A DNA stretch of 64,000 nt, from contig NZ_CP031219.1 in the NCBI RefSeq assembly GCF_003346775.1, forward strand, positions 1,302,001-1,366,000, given 5' to 3'. How positions within the stretch are numbered: position 1 is the first letter of the stretch; the number at the start of each line of letters is the position of its first letter. Below, one piece after another: positions 1-8,877 of this stretch. Made by a program: the position numbers and the translations under genes. This stretch comes from Malaciobacter mytili LMG 24559 (lineage in GTDB: Bacteria > Campylobacterota > Campylobacteria > Campylobacterales > Arcobacteraceae). The notes under the pieces are model-generated. The model searched no databases. It saw nothing but the letters and a program-made list of their open reading frames with translations, and was not told where the DNA came from.

Positions 1-521
1 AAAACATAGTTTAAGTTATTTAATGAAATAGAAAAAGGATCAATTTTACTATTTCTTGTATAGTTTATTGTTGCATTATTTATATTTGTTGTAAGTATTA
101 AAAAATCAATTATAGAAGAGTTTGTATTTTTATTTTTTTCTTCTTTTTTTTCTTTTGCTAATTTTGTAAGATTTATAATACCTTTATCATCTTCAATTAT
201 ATTAATTTTTGCATCAGTTAAATTAATTTTTTCAAATCTTATATGATTTTTATCAATTGTTTTAAAAATAGAAAAATCAATATATAAATTTTTAAAATAA
301 ATTAATGATGTTTCTTTATCTTTTATTTCAAACTCATCAATATTTATTTCAAAAGTAAAAGGATTTAATCTAAGATTTTCTATAAAAACCTCTTTTGTAA
401 TATTTTCATTGATTATTTTTATTATTTGTGGTTTAAGAAAATAGGGAATAATAAAAAATCCAATTAAAGAGTATAGTAATACTAAAGATATTAGTATTTT
501 TATAGTTTTATTAGTTTTCAT
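1..521 (-). CDS. DUF748-like (AsmA-related) protein, 5' part only
   Basis: The first 173 codons of a gene that runs off the left edge. The ATG at 519-521 has a GAGAGGTAA ribosome binding site just upstream. The protein opens with a short basic stretch and one hydrophobic segment (about residues 7-27), then PYFLKP and a polar beta-rich region with RLNPFTFEI and 'EFEIKD'. This opening (membrane anchor, then a lineage of short strands around an R-L-N-P-F motif) resembles DUF748/AsmA-like proteins, which sit in the inner membrane with a large periplasmic part. The specific role is unknown. It is divergent from dapE and shares an 85-bp intergenic region with it. Family assignment rests on recall of the N-terminus only. 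Confidence 0.6.
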   Translation of the reverse strand, partial: MKTNKTIKILISLVLLYSLIGFFIIPYFLKPQIIKIINENITKEVFIENLRLNPFTFEINIDEFEIKDKETSLIYFKNLYIDFSIFKTIDKNHIRFEKINLTDAKINIIEDDKGIINLTKLAKEKKEEKNKNTNSSIIDFLILTTNINNATINYTRNSKIDPFSISLNNLNYV

Positions 522-606
522 TAAATTACCTCTCTTTGCAGTTAGTTTTATTATAGCAAAATAAACATAACTTCGCTACAATCCCATTAGAGAAAAAAGG
601 ATAAGA

Positions 607-1707
607 ATGACAGTTATAGAAATATTTCAAAAATTATTAAAATTTAAGTCAATTACTCCTAATGATGATGGGGCTTTTGATTTTATAGAAGAGTATTTAG
701 GTGAAGAGTGGAATTGTATAAATATTGATAGAGAAGATACAAAAAATAGATTTTATTATAAAAAATTCAATGAAAATCCCCAACATTTATGTTTTGCAGG
801 ACATATAGATGTGGTACCTCCTGGGAATGGTTGGGAAGTTGATCCATTTGAAGCAAAAGTTATAGATGGTATAATAACTGCAAGGGGAGCACAAGATATG
901 AAAAGTGGTGATGCTGCTTTTTTATATGCTTGTAAAAATGCTAAAAATTTTGATGGGACTTTATCTATTTTACTAACAAGTGATGAAGAGGGTGAAGGAA
1001 CTTATGGAACTATTAAAGCTTTAGAGTATTTAAAACAAATTAATATGATTCCAAACTATGCAGTTGTTGCAGAACCTACTTGCGAAGAAGTTTTTGGAGA
1101 TGCAATAAAAGTTGGAAGAAGGGGAAGTATTAATGGATATATTACAATTAAAGGAAAGCAAGGTCATGCTGCTTATCCTGAAAAATGTATAAATCCAATA
1201 CATAATTTTGCTTCAGTATTACCAAAAATAGCTGGTATTAATTTAGATAATGGAGATGAATATTTTTCTCCTAGTAAATTAGTAATTACAGATATTAGAG
1301 GTGGTATGAAAGTTACAAATGTAACTGCAAATGAATTAGAAATTATGTTTAATGTAAGAAATTCTACAAATACTACAAGAGAAGATGTTGAAAATTTTAT
1401 TTATGAAAATTTAAAAGGTTTAGATTATGAATTTAGAACTACACAAGGTTCCTTTCCTTTTGTTACAAATAAACAATCAAAAGTAGTAAAAGCTATGGAA
1501 AATTCAATTAAAGAAATATTAAATATCACTACAAAACATAGTACAGCTGGAGGTACAAGTGATGCTAGATATTTTGGTGCTTTTGGAATAGAAGCAATTG
1601 AATTTGGTGTAATAAATGATACTATTCATAGTGTAGGTGAGAGAACTTCTGTTAAAGAAGTGGAAGATTTATGTTTAGTATTTGAAAATTTAATAGCAAA
1701 GTTTTAG
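607..1707 (+). CDS. dapE: Succinyl-diaminopimelate desuccinylase
   Basis: Cytoplasmic Zn-dependent M20 hydrolase that removes succinate from N-succinyl-LL-diaminopimelate, a late step of meso-DAP and lysine synthesis. At 366 aa it is close to the usual family length. Visible metal and catalytic residues are H66 and D68 (AGHIDVVPPGNGW), D97 (ARGAQDMKSG), E127-E128 (LLTSDEEGEG), E156 (VAEPT) and a C-terminal His in NDTIHSVGE. GRRGSINGYITIKGKQGHAAYP marks the lid/dimerisation domain. The ATG follows an AAAAAAGGATAAGA ribosome binding site. A GNAT gene begins 13 nt downstream and is probably cotranscribed. A TACAAT -10-like hexamer lies at 577-582. Confidence 0.93.
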   Translation: MTVIEIFQKLLKFKSITPNDDGAFDFIEEYLGEEWNCINIDREDTKNRFYYKKFNENPQHLCFAGHIDVVPPGNGWEVDPFEAKVIDGIITARGAQDMKSGDAAFLYACKNAKNFDGTLSILLTSDEEGEGTYGTIKALEYLKQINMIPNYAVVAEPTCEEVFGDAIKVGRRGSINGYITIKGKQGHAAYPEKCINPIHNFASVLPKIAGINLDNGDEYFSPSKLVITDIRGGMKVTNVTANELEIMFNVRNSTNTTREDVENFIYENLKGLDYEFRTTQGSFPFVTNKQSKVVKAMENSIKEILNITTKHSTAGGTSDARYFGAFGIEAIEFGVINDTIHSVGERTSVKEVEDLCLVFENLIAKF

Positions 1708-1720
1708 AACTCTTTTAAAT

Positions 1721-2179
1721 ATGCAAATAATAATTTACGATAAAAGTTACTTAAATAAAATTCCAGAACTTTTTGTAAATTCTATTTATAATAGCTGTAA
1801 AAAAGATTATACTCTTAAGCAGTTAGAAGCTTGGGCTGGTTTAAATATTGATTATAAGTTTTGGGAAAATAAACTTAAAAAAACAAAACCTTTTCTTGCT
1901 ATTTTAGATGGAAAATTAGTAGGTTTTGCAGAATTTTATAATGATTATATAGATTGTTTTTATGTGGATTATACTTTTCAAAAAAAAGGTATAGGCAAAG
2001 CACTTTTAACTCATATTATTTATATAGCAAAACAAAATAATATAAAAAAAATTAAAGTAGATGCAAGTATTACTTCAAAACCTTTTTTTGAAAAATTTGG
2101 ATTTAAAAAAGTAAAGAGAAATTTAGTAAAAAAAGCAAATGAAGAGTTAATAAATTACTCTTTAGAATTAATACTATAG
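1721..2179 (+). CDS. GNAT-family N-acetyltransferase
   Basis: A 152-aa protein with the GNAT fold: an N-terminal helix pair, the strand VGFAEFYNDYIDCFYVD, then the acetyl-CoA loop QKKGIGKALL (the Q/R-x-x-G-x-G/A signature) and a C-terminal FFEKFGFKKVKR strand typical of RimI/ElaA-like enzymes. The acceptor substrate cannot be told from sequence. It follows dapE by 13 nt with no clear Shine-Dalgarno, so it is probably translated by coupling. Its stop codon lies inside the palindrome that separates it from the convergent YceI-like gene. Confidence 0.75.
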   Translation: MQIIIYDKSYLNKIPELFVNSIYNSCKKDYTLKQLEAWAGLNIDYKFWENKLKKTKPFLAILDGKLVGFAEFYNDYIDCFYVDYTFQKKGIGKALLTHIIYIAKQNNIKKIKVDASITSKPFFEKFGFKKVKRNLVKKANEELINYSLELIL

Positions 2180-2200
2180 TAACCTTAAAAGGTTACTATA
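2175..2200. terminator. Bidirectional terminator palindrome
   Basis: Perfect 12-bp inverted repeat (TATAGTAACCTT / AAGGTTACTATA) with an AA loop between two convergent genes. It overlaps the stop codon of the GNAT gene. There is no long T run on either side, so termination efficiency is uncertain. Confidence 0.6.
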
Positions 2201-2202
2201 GC

Positions 2203-2772
2203 TTAGTTGCAAGTTTTAGTATAAAATAGATCTAATTTTATAGGAATATCAAACCATCCTTTATTTTGATGACCTGAAACTTCTTTATTTAATATTTCTA
2301 AAGCTGGCACTAAATCAAAATCTTGTGCATCTATTACTCCTTTTATAATTACTTTATTTTCAGCAATTTTATACTTCATTGGAATAACTTTAGATTTTTC
2401 ATTTAAAGTAAATTCAATATCCATTGTTTTTTTATTGACTTTAAGAATTTTAGCTTCAACTTTTGAAGATTTAAGATTTTTAACAAAATACTTTAAAATA
2501 TTATCTGTTTTTTGATTACTATAAGCATTAATATTTTTTAGATTTATTTTTGCTTTTGTATTTAACAATGCTTCTTGTAAAGTAGATTTATTTTTTGTAG
2601 TAATTAATTCTATTTTATCAAAGCTTCCATTAACTGAAACTTTTTCTAAAGTTTTATATGAGGTCCATTTAATTTTTAACTCATTAATACTAATGCATTC
2701 TTTTGCATTTAATGTCATAGATAGGAAACTAAAGCAAAATATTGCTACTAAAGATTTTTTAATTAAACTCAT
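2203..2772 (-). CDS. YceI-like periplasmic protein
   Basis: A 189-aa exported protein. A signal peptide is clear (MSLIKKSLVAIFCFSFL, predicted cleavage after LNA). The mature part has the YceI pattern: an N-terminal KIKWTSYKT strand followed by VSVNGSFDKIEL, an internal block of charged strands, and a final GWFDIPIKLDLFY strand before a terminal Cys. YceI proteins are lipocalin-like barrels that bind polyisoprenoid or other amphiphilic ligands. There are two Cys in the mature part (ECIS and KTCN), which could form a disulphide closing the barrel. The ATG is preceded by CAAAGGAGTAAAA. Confidence 0.7.
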   Translation of the reverse strand: MSLIKKSLVAIFCFSFLSMTLNAKECISINELKIKWTSYKTLEKVSVNGSFDKIELITTKNKSTLQEALLNTKAKINLKNINAYSNQKTDNILKYFVKNLKSSKVEAKILKVNKKTMDIEFTLNEKSKVIPMKYKIAENKVIIKGVIDAQDFDLVPALEILNKEVSGHQNKGWFDIPIKLDLFYTKTCN

Positions 2773-2831
2773 TTTTACTCCTTTGAAAATAATTAATATA
2801 ATTATATATTATTATTGTGTTCATTTTGTGT

Positions 2832-3521
2832 TTATAGATAATCACTTGGAATAAAATATCCATAATTTCTAACATTTCTAAGATAATTACTAGGTAATTT
2901 TTTTCTTAGTTTTTTTATAAATTGCCTAATAGCATTTTCATTTTTAAATCTATCAATATCTAATAGATACTCCATTTCTTCGTAAGTTATAATAGGTTTT
3001 TTATTTAATAAGTAATCTAAAAAGATTAGTTCTTTATTTGTTAAAAAAAAGATATTATTTTGATTTTTAATTAGGGAACTTTTTTTATAAAATGTAAATT
3101 TATGGCTTAGCGTTATAATATTATTTAAAGATTGCCTCTCTAAAAATTTTGAAAAAACCTCTTCTAATTTCTCTTTTGTTAAAGGATACACGATACATTT
3201 TAATAAATTTAATTCTATTGCATTTAAAATTAGTTTATTGTCTGCTAAAGTAGTAATCATAGCAATGGGGGTTTTAAAATCATCTTTTCTGATTTTTTTC
3301 AAAGTTTCAATAACTGATACATTGTCTACTTTAATATTTGTAATTATTAAAGTAGGACTAACTTCTTTGTATAACTTAAGTATTTCATAATTATTTGAAG
3401 CAATATATACTTCTTTAAATAGAAACTTAAGTATTTCCAAATTTTCATTTCGAATCTCTTCTTTATTATCTGCATAAAGAATAGTAAATTCTTTTAAATT
3501 GTTAATTAAATCTTTATTCAT
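2832..3521 (-). CDS. OmpR-like response regulator with degenerate receiver domain
   Basis: 229 aa: a receiver-like domain (about 12-128) and a C-terminal winged helix (about 150-226; FLTNKELIFLDYLL and RNVRNYGYFIP are typical of Trans_reg_C). The receiver lacks its key residues. The phospho-acceptor Asp position is Asn62 (LIITNIK), the conserved Lys is Tyr112 (CIVYPL), and the second acidic residue of the DD pair is Asn19 (YADN). It is therefore unlikely to be controlled by classical phosphorylation and probably acts as a constitutive or ligand/protein-gated DNA-binding protein. No kinase gene is adjacent. Ribosome binding site AAAGGA. Confidence 0.78.
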   Translation of the reverse strand: MNKDLINNLKEFTILYADNKEEIRNENLEILKFLFKEVYIASNNYEILKLYKEVSPTLIITNIKVDNVSVIETLKKIRKDDFKTPIAMITTLADNKLILNAIELNLLKCIVYPLTKEKLEEVFSKFLERQSLNNIITLSHKFTFYKKSSLIKNQNNIFFLTNKELIFLDYLLNKKPIITYEEMEYLLDIDRFKNENAIRQFIKKLRKKLPSNYLRNVRNYGYFIPSDYL

Positions 3522-3611
3522 ATTAAATCCTTTAAATAATTATTATATAATTTATTTTATTATTAAATTAAAAAAAGAGTAAATTTGCAAATTTTTTTAA
3601 TATTTTGTGGT

Positions 3612-3617
3612 TATAAT
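3612..3617 (+). promoter_or_regulatory. Candidate -10 (TATAAT) for the racemase cluster
   Basis: TATAAT lies 22 nt before the ATG at 3639, with a downstream AAAGG ribosome binding site and an upstream AT-rich tract. There is no convincing -35, which is usual for sigma70 promoters in Campylobacterota. Confidence 0.5.
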
Positions 3618-3638
3618 GTAAAAAAATAAAGGTAATTA

Positions 3639-4334
3639 ATGAAAACTATAGGATTACTTGGTGGAATGAGTTGGGAAAGTACAGTTTTATATTATAAGCA
3701 AATAAATGAAGAAATTAAGATACAACTTGGTTCTTTACATAGTGCAAAAGTAGTTTTATATAGTGTAGATTTTGAAGAAATAGAAAAACTTCAACATAGT
3801 AAAAATTGGAATAAGGCAGCTGAGATATTAAGTATCGCTGCAAAAAATATAGAAATAGCAAGTGCTGATTTTTTACTTATTTGTACAAATACTATGCATA
3901 AAGTTGTACCTACTATTGAAAAAAATATAAAAATTCCTATTTTACATATTGCAGATGCAACAGGAAAAGTACTTCAAGAAAATAGTATAAAAAAAGTTGG
4001 TCTTTTAGGAACGGCGTTTACTATGAAAGAAGAGTTTTATAAAAATAGAATAAAAAGTAATTTTAATATTGAAGTAATAGTTCCAAATGAAGAAGAGATT
4101 AATATTATTCATAAGATTATATATGAAGAGTTATGTTTAGGTATTATTAAAGAAGCTTCAAAAAAACAATATTTAAAAATAATTGATAATTTAGTTTTAA
4201 AAGGTGTTCAAGGGGTTATTTTAGGGTGTACTGAAATTGGAATGTTAATAAAACAAGAAGATACTAAAGTTAAACTTTTTGATACAACTTTAATTCATGC
4301 AAAAGAGGCTGTAAAAGAGGCATTAAAGGATTAA
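3639..4334 (+). CDS. Aspartate/glutamate racemase family protein
   Basis: A 231-aa cofactor-independent amino-acid racemase of the Asp/Glu racemase (YgeA-like) family. Both catalytic cysteines are present: Cys82 in ICTNTMHK and Cys197 in LGCTEIGML. The N-terminal GLLGGMSWEST is the family hallmark. It probably interconverts L- and D-aspartate or a broader set of amino acids; the preferred substrate is not visible. It heads a run of short-spaced genes (1 nt, 11 nt and 17 nt gaps) with an aldo-keto reductase, an unknown protein and a YciI-like protein, suggesting one transcript. Confidence 0.85.
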   Translation: MKTIGLLGGMSWESTVLYYKQINEEIKIQLGSLHSAKVVLYSVDFEEIEKLQHSKNWNKAAEILSIAAKNIEIASADFLLICTNTMHKVVPTIEKNIKIPILHIADATGKVLQENSIKKVGLLGTAFTMKEEFYKNRIKSNFNIEVIVPNEEEINIIHKIIYEELCLGIIKEASKKQYLKIIDNLVLKGVQGVILGCTEIGMLIKQEDTKVKLFDTTLIHAKEAVKEALKD

Positions 4335-4335
4335 A

Positions 4336-5133
4336 ATGATGATATATGGAACAGCTTGGAAAAAAGAACAAACTACTAGACTTGTACAAGAGGCAGTTTT
4401 ATGTGGTTTTAGAGCAATTGATACTGCTTGTCAGCCAAAACATTATAGAGAAGATTTAGTAGGTATTGCTTTAGAAAATCTTTATAAAGAAGGTATAAAA
4501 AGAAATGAACTTTTTATACAAACAAAGTTTACTCCTATAGAAGGGCAAGATATAAATAATATGCCTTACTTAAAAGAGGATAATGTAATAATACAACTTG
4601 AAAAATCTTTTAAAAAATCAAAAGAAAATTTAAAAACAGATTTTATAGATTCATATATTTTACATTCTCCTATTTATCCCATATCTGATTTAGTAAGTGT
4701 ATATACAAAAATGCAAGAGTTTTATGAAAACAATGAAGTAGGGCAACTAGGAATTAGTAATTGTTATGATTTAAACTTGCTTATGTATTTATATGATATA
4801 GCAAAAATCAAACCAAAAGTTTTACAAAATAGATTTTATGCACAAACAAATTATGATAAGCAGTTAAGAGAGTTTTGTAAACAAAAGGGTATAACTTATC
4901 AAAGTTTTTGGTCTTTAAGTGCAAATGCACATATTTTAGCTAGTAATGAACTAGAAGAGTTATCTTTTAAATATAACAAAAGTGTTGCACAAATATTTTA
5001 TAGATTTTTAACTCAGATAAATATAACACCACTAAATGGAACAACTTCTAAAGTTCATATGTTAGAGGATTTACAAATACAAGAGTTTACTTTAAAAGAA
5101 GATGAGCTTAATTTAATATTAAAGTTTTTATAA
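4336..5133 (+). CDS. Aldo/keto reductase
   Basis: A 265-aa NADPH-dependent TIM-barrel reductase. The likely catalytic tetrad is Asp29 (RAIDTA), Tyr37, Lys64 (IQTKF) and His110 (YILHSP). GQLGISN and the C-terminal 'NGTTSKVHMLEDL' phosphate-binding region are family features. The spacing Asp-to-Tyr is slightly longer than usual (a QPKH insertion). It starts 1 nt after the racemase stop codon with AAAGGA inside that gene's end, so the two are translationally coupled. Substrate unknown. Confidence 0.83.
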   Translation: MMIYGTAWKKEQTTRLVQEAVLCGFRAIDTACQPKHYREDLVGIALENLYKEGIKRNELFIQTKFTPIEGQDINNMPYLKEDNVIIQLEKSFKKSKENLKTDFIDSYILHSPIYPISDLVSVYTKMQEFYENNEVGQLGISNCYDLNLLMYLYDIAKIKPKVLQNRFYAQTNYDKQLREFCKQKGITYQSFWSLSANAHILASNELEELSFKYNKSVAQIFYRFLTQINITPLNGTTSKVHMLEDLQIQEFTLKEDELNLILKFL

Positions 5134-5144
5134 AGGAATAAGAG

Positions 5145-5774
5145 ATGAATATAGAGAAGCTAAAAGATTTACAAGAGGAGTTTTTAGAAGTTTATCCAAA
5201 AGCTTTTGAAGATGAAAAACTACTTCCTATTATGAAAAAATTTAATCCTTGTAAACTTGAAGAGTTATCAAAAGAGGCTTTTTCAAAACAGAAGTTTTCT
5301 ACTCCTGAAATTATTTGTGAAGATTTTTTAAAAATAATTTTTAAATCAGTAGTTATTTCTTTATATGATAAATTAAAACTAAGAGATGCTATAAAAGCTA
5401 TGAATATATATGAAAAAGATATGTTTAGTATTGCTTTATATGATTTACTATATAAAAATAAAAAACAAGGAATGAATGACTTAGTTGAAATATTAACTCC
5501 CCATAAGCTTGCTAAATGGACTATAATCTCTATAATTCCATACTATTTAAATAGGCAAAAAGAGTATTTTATAAAACCAACAACTACAAAAAGTATAATT
5601 GAGTATTTAGAAATAGAAAATTTAGTGTATAAACCAAAACCAAGCTATGAATTTTATGTAAATTATAAAAAAGTTTTAGATACACTAAAACCTACAGTAA
5701 ACAAAGCTTTAAAAAAAGATAATGTATGTTTTACTGCCTTTATTAGAATGGGTATTGAAATATGCAATGATTAA
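5145..5774 (+). CDS. Uncharacterised protein (209 aa)
   Basis: I do not recognise this protein. It is soluble, mostly helical and Lys/Glu-rich, with no signal peptide or membrane segment. Three cysteines (PCKLE, IICED and DNVCF) do not form an obvious metal site. Good ribosome binding site (AAAGGAATAAGAG), placed 11 nt after the aldo-keto reductase and 17 nt before the YciI-like gene, so it is very likely expressed. The short distances suggest a role linked to the neighbouring small-molecule enzymes. Confidence 0.75.
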   Translation: MNIEKLKDLQEEFLEVYPKAFEDEKLLPIMKKFNPCKLEELSKEAFSKQKFSTPEIICEDFLKIIFKSVVISLYDKLKLRDAIKAMNIYEKDMFSIALYDLLYKNKKQGMNDLVEILTPHKLAKWTIISIIPYYLNRQKEYFIKPTTTKSIIEYLEIENLVYKPKPSYEFYVNYKKVLDTLKPTVNKALKKDNVCFTAFIRMGIEICND

Positions 5775-5791
5775 AATTATGGGGAGAAAAG

Positions 5792-6085
5792 ATGTTTATA
5801 GTAAATTTAAATTATATTAAACCTTTAGAAGAGGTTGATAAATATTTGCATGAGCATATTAATTATTTAGAGGAACAGTATAGTTTAGGTAATTTTGTTG
5901 CTTCAGGTAAAAAAATACCAAGAACAGGTGGAGTAATCCTTTCAAAGATTAGGTTTCTAAGTGATTTAGAAAAAATTTTACATCAAGACCCTTTTCATAA
6001 AGCAAAATTAGCAACTTATGAAATTACAGAGTTTATTCCAAGTATGACAGCTAAAGAGTTTGAAAATTTAAAAGAATTAGTTTAA
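5792..6085 (+). CDS. YciI-like protein (YCII domain)
   Basis: 97-aa ferredoxin-like alpha+beta barrel protein. FIVNLNYIKP, a HINYLEEQYSLGNFVASGK stretch, and DPFHKAKLATYEITEF match the YCII domain. The conserved His of the first half (HEHINYL) and the Asp of DPF are the residues proposed as active in this family. Biochemical role not established. Strong ribosome binding site (GGGGAG). Confidence 0.75.
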   Translation: MFIVNLNYIKPLEEVDKYLHEHINYLEEQYSLGNFVASGKKIPRTGGVILSKIRFLSDLEKILHQDPFHKAKLATYEITEFIPSMTAKEFENLKELV

Positions 6086-6132
6086 ATAGCAATTTTTGGA
6101 TTGTTTAAAATCTTTTGTTTTGATAAACTTAT

Positions 6133-6138
6133 TATAAT
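6133..6138 (+). promoter_or_regulatory. Candidate -10 (TATAAT) for the GNAT gene
   Basis: TATAAT 19 nt upstream of the ATG at 6158, with AAAAGAG as ribosome binding site in between. No clear -35. Confidence 0.45.
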
Positions 6139-6157
6139 TTAAATAAAAGAGTAAAAA

Positions 6158-6721
6158 ATGATATTAAAAGTAGCAGATTTAAATGATATTGATGAGGTAT
6201 TAGAACTTCATTATAAATATCAAGTTGATTCTATTAAAGAAGAAGATAAAAAAGATGGATTTGTTACAACTGCTTTTACAAAAGAGCAGCTAACAAATCT
6301 AATTGAAAAAGAACAAGGTTTATTTATAGCAAAAATAGATAATAAAGTAGTAGCTTATGTAATGGCTGCATCTTGGCAATTTTGGTCTGTTTGGCCTATG
6401 TTTGCGCATATGATAAAAAATTTGCCAAATTTAGAGTATTTAAATCAAAAATTAAGTGTAGATAACTCTTATCAATATGGACCAATTTGCATAGATAAAA
6501 GTGTAAGAGGAAAACAAGTTTTAGAAAGAATTTTTGATTTCTCAAGGGCTCATATGGCAAAAAGATTTCCAATTTTGGTAACTTTTATTAATAAAATAAA
6601 TCCAAGGTCTTATGAAGCACATACACGAAAATTAGGTTTAGAGGTTATTTGTGAATTTGAATTTAACAATAATCACTATTATGAATTAGTTTATGATACT
6701 TCTAAACCTGTAATTTTATAA
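6158..6721 (+). CDS. GNAT-family N-acetyltransferase
   Basis: 187 aa. It opens with ILKVADLNDIDEVLELH, a typical GNAT beginning, and has a central PICIDKSVRGKQVLERIFDFS segment that corresponds to the acetyl-CoA motif (here V-R-G-K-Q-V rather than RGxGxA, so the loop is atypical). AHTRKLGLEVICEFEF is the end strand pair. Substrate unknown. Its last 6 bases overlap the end of the convergent MocR-type gene. Confidence 0.7.
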   Translation: MILKVADLNDIDEVLELHYKYQVDSIKEEDKKDGFVTTAFTKEQLTNLIEKEQGLFIAKIDNKVVAYVMAASWQFWSVWPMFAHMIKNLPNLEYLNQKLSVDNSYQYGPICIDKSVRGKQVLERIFDFSRAHMAKRFPILVTFINKINPRSYEAHTRKLGLEVICEFEFNNNHYYELVYDTSKPVIL

Positions 6722-8080
6722 ATTTATACATTCAAACCATATTTTTGAAAAAGCAATAACTGCTTTTTCAATCTCCTCTTCTTTAAATCCTCCAAATCCC
6801 ATAGAAATTAAAATTGTATTTTTATAAGTATAAAGATAAATTTTAATATTTTTTTCAATAGCTTTATCTTGTAGTTTTTCAAAATCAATATTAAGTTTTG
6901 CTTGTATTAAAATAGTTAAGCCACTTCCTTCTCTTATAATCTTAAAACTATCTTTTAAATATTTTAAAAGAAATTCTTTCATTAAATCATGCTTTTTTTT
7001 ATTTAAAGTTCTTACTTTTCTTAGATGTCTTTCCCAAAAACCTTCTTTTAAAAAAAGTTCCAAAGTTTTTTGAGTATTAATACAAGTACCTGAATATGAA
7101 AAATCAAAAGTCTTAATATATCTTTCAATAAGACATTTTGGTAAAACAAGATAACTAACCCTTAAAGCAGGGGAAAAAGCTTTTGAAAAAGTTCCTATAT
7201 AAATTACTCTTTGATTATTGTTTATTCCTTGTAGTGAAGGTATGGGTCTATTATAGTAACTAAGTTCACTATCATAATCATCTTCTATAATATAGCTATT
7301 GTTTTTTTCTGCCCATGAGATAAGTTTAATTCTATTTGAAATTGGAATTGTAACCCCTGTTGGGTATTGATGCGAAGGAGTAACATATAAAAGTTTAGCT
7401 TTTATATTTTTTAAAAGTTCAAGATTTATTCCCTCTTTTGTAATAGCAATTTCTTCAATATTATAAGACATTAGTTCAAAGACTTTTTTTGCAACTTTAT
7501 ATCCTGGATATTCAATGGCAAAATGGTTTGTATACTCTTTAAATAAATTGGCAATAATAAACATAATATCTGAAAATCCACTTGCTATTACTATTTGTTC
7601 ACTACTACAATTTACAGCCCTTGAGCTTGCTAAATATTTTGCAATTTCTTCTCTTAATCCTATATCTCCTTGTCTATTTGGATATTCAAAAAAATTCACT
7701 TCTTCTTTTATTACTTTATTATAAAGTTTAGCCCAAAGTTTTTTAGGAAAAATATCATTGCTTAATTTTGCTTGATAAAAATCATATTTATATTTTTTTT
7801 GTTTTTCTTCTTTTGTTGTTTTTAAAGGTTTTTGTATTTTTAATTTTGTATAAATCTCTTCATTAACAAAATATCCACTTTGAGGTTTACTATAAATATA
7901 ACCTTCCACATAAAGTTGGTTATATGCAGCTTCAACTGTATTTTTGCTTATTTTATAATCTGATGACATTTTTCTAATAGAAGGAAGTTTTCCTTTTAAA
8001 GAGTTGTTTTTTATATCCTCTTTGATTTGTAAATATAATTGCATATATAAAGAAGTTGAAGTTTTTTCTAATTTATACAT
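6716..8080 (-). CDS. MocR/PdxR-type GntR regulator with aminotransferase domain
   Basis: 454 aa: a GntR winged helix (about 1-70; SIRKMSSDYKISKNTVEAAY is the recognition region) fused to a class I aminotransferase-like PLP domain. The PLP lysine is in GTFSKAFSPALR and the Asp that contacts the pyridine nitrogen is in IIEDDYDSE. Such proteins use PLP (or amino acids) as effector and usually control the divergent gene. Here that is the MOSC/NimA-like pair starting at 8173. The 92-bp intergenic region is shared. Confidence 0.85.
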   Translation of the reverse strand: MYKLEKTSTSLYMQLYLQIKEDIKNNSLKGKLPSIRKMSSDYKISKNTVEAAYNQLYVEGYIYSKPQSGYFVNEEIYTKLKIQKPLKTTKEEKQKKYKYDFYQAKLSNDIFPKKLWAKLYNKVIKEEVNFFEYPNRQGDIGLREEIAKYLASSRAVNCSSEQIVIASGFSDIMFIIANLFKEYTNHFAIEYPGYKVAKKVFELMSYNIEEIAITKEGINLELLKNIKAKLLYVTPSHQYPTGVTIPISNRIKLISWAEKNNSYIIEDDYDSELSYYNRPIPSLQGINNNQRVIYIGTFSKAFSPALRVSYLVLPKCLIERYIKTFDFSYSGTCINTQKTLELFLKEGFWERHLRKVRTLNKKKHDLMKEFLLKYLKDSFKIIREGSGLTILIQAKLNIDFEKLQDKAIEKNIKIYLYTYKNTILISMGFGGFKEEEIEKAVIAFSKIWFECINL

Positions 8081-8172
8081 AACTGACCTTATTTAAAAAC
8101 TAAAATTTGTATCTTGTGAAAAGTACAATTTTAAGATATTATAACGCCAATAAACTTATATAAAGGCAGAAA

Positions 8173-8868
8173 ATGCAAATTGCAAAAGTTTTATTTATTA
8201 AAGTAGGAAAGGTTACAGTTACTTTACTTGAAGATTCAAAAAGAAAAGAGTTAGTTTCTGGAATAAAAAAGTATCCCATTAATAAAGCTTTTTTAACTAA
8301 AACAGGTTTTATTAGTGATGAACAAGCTGATTTAAAACATCATGGTGGAGAAAATAAAGCTTTATTTATGTTTTCTAAAAAAACATATGAAAAAATAAAT
8401 CAAGAGTGTAATACAAAGTTTAAGATTGATGAAGTCTCATATTTTGGAGAAAATATTATATTTTCACATATTAGTGAAGAAGATATTTGTATAGGAGATA
8501 TTTACTCTTTAGGAGAGGCTACTATTCAAATCACTCAACCAAGGCAACCTTGTTGGAAATTAAGTGCAAATACTCAACAAAAACAAATGACAAAGTTTAT
8601 TTTTAATAGTGGATTAACAGGTTGGTATGCAAAAGTTTTAAAAGAGGGCGAAATAAAAAAAGATGATAGTTTAATTTTAATAGAAAGAAAAGAACCAAAA
8701 CTTAATATTTTGATTTTAAATAAACTAATATTAAATCCAAATTTAGATGAAAATTTAACCTTAAAAGCAATAAATAGTCAATTTTTAGGAAAACCTTTTT
8801 TAGAATCTTTAAAAAAAAGATATTTACTAAAAGAAGAAGATAAACAATTTGAAATATATCATAATTAG
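8173..8868 (+). CDS. MOSC domain protein (YiiM-like)
   Basis: 231 aa. KHHGGENKAL and QPRQPCWKL are hallmarks of the MOSC family; Cys127 is the predicted molybdenum-cofactor ligand. YiiM-type proteins reduce N-hydroxylated compounds using Moco. The presence of a full molybdate uptake operon at 27-31 kb fits with a Moco-dependent enzyme. Transcribed divergently from the MocR-type regulator and followed 9 nt later by a NimA-like flavoprotein gene, probably in one operon. Confidence 0.82.
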   Translation: MQIAKVLFIKVGKVTVTLLEDSKRKELVSGIKKYPINKAFLTKTGFISDEQADLKHHGGENKALFMFSKKTYEKINQECNTKFKIDEVSYFGENIIFSHISEEDICIGDIYSLGEATIQITQPRQPCWKLSANTQQKQMTKFIFNSGLTGWYAKVLKEGEIKKDDSLILIERKEPKLNILILNKLILNPNLDENLTLKAINSQFLGKPFLESLKKRYLLKEEDKQFEIYHN

Positions 8869-8877
8869 TGGGAAAAA

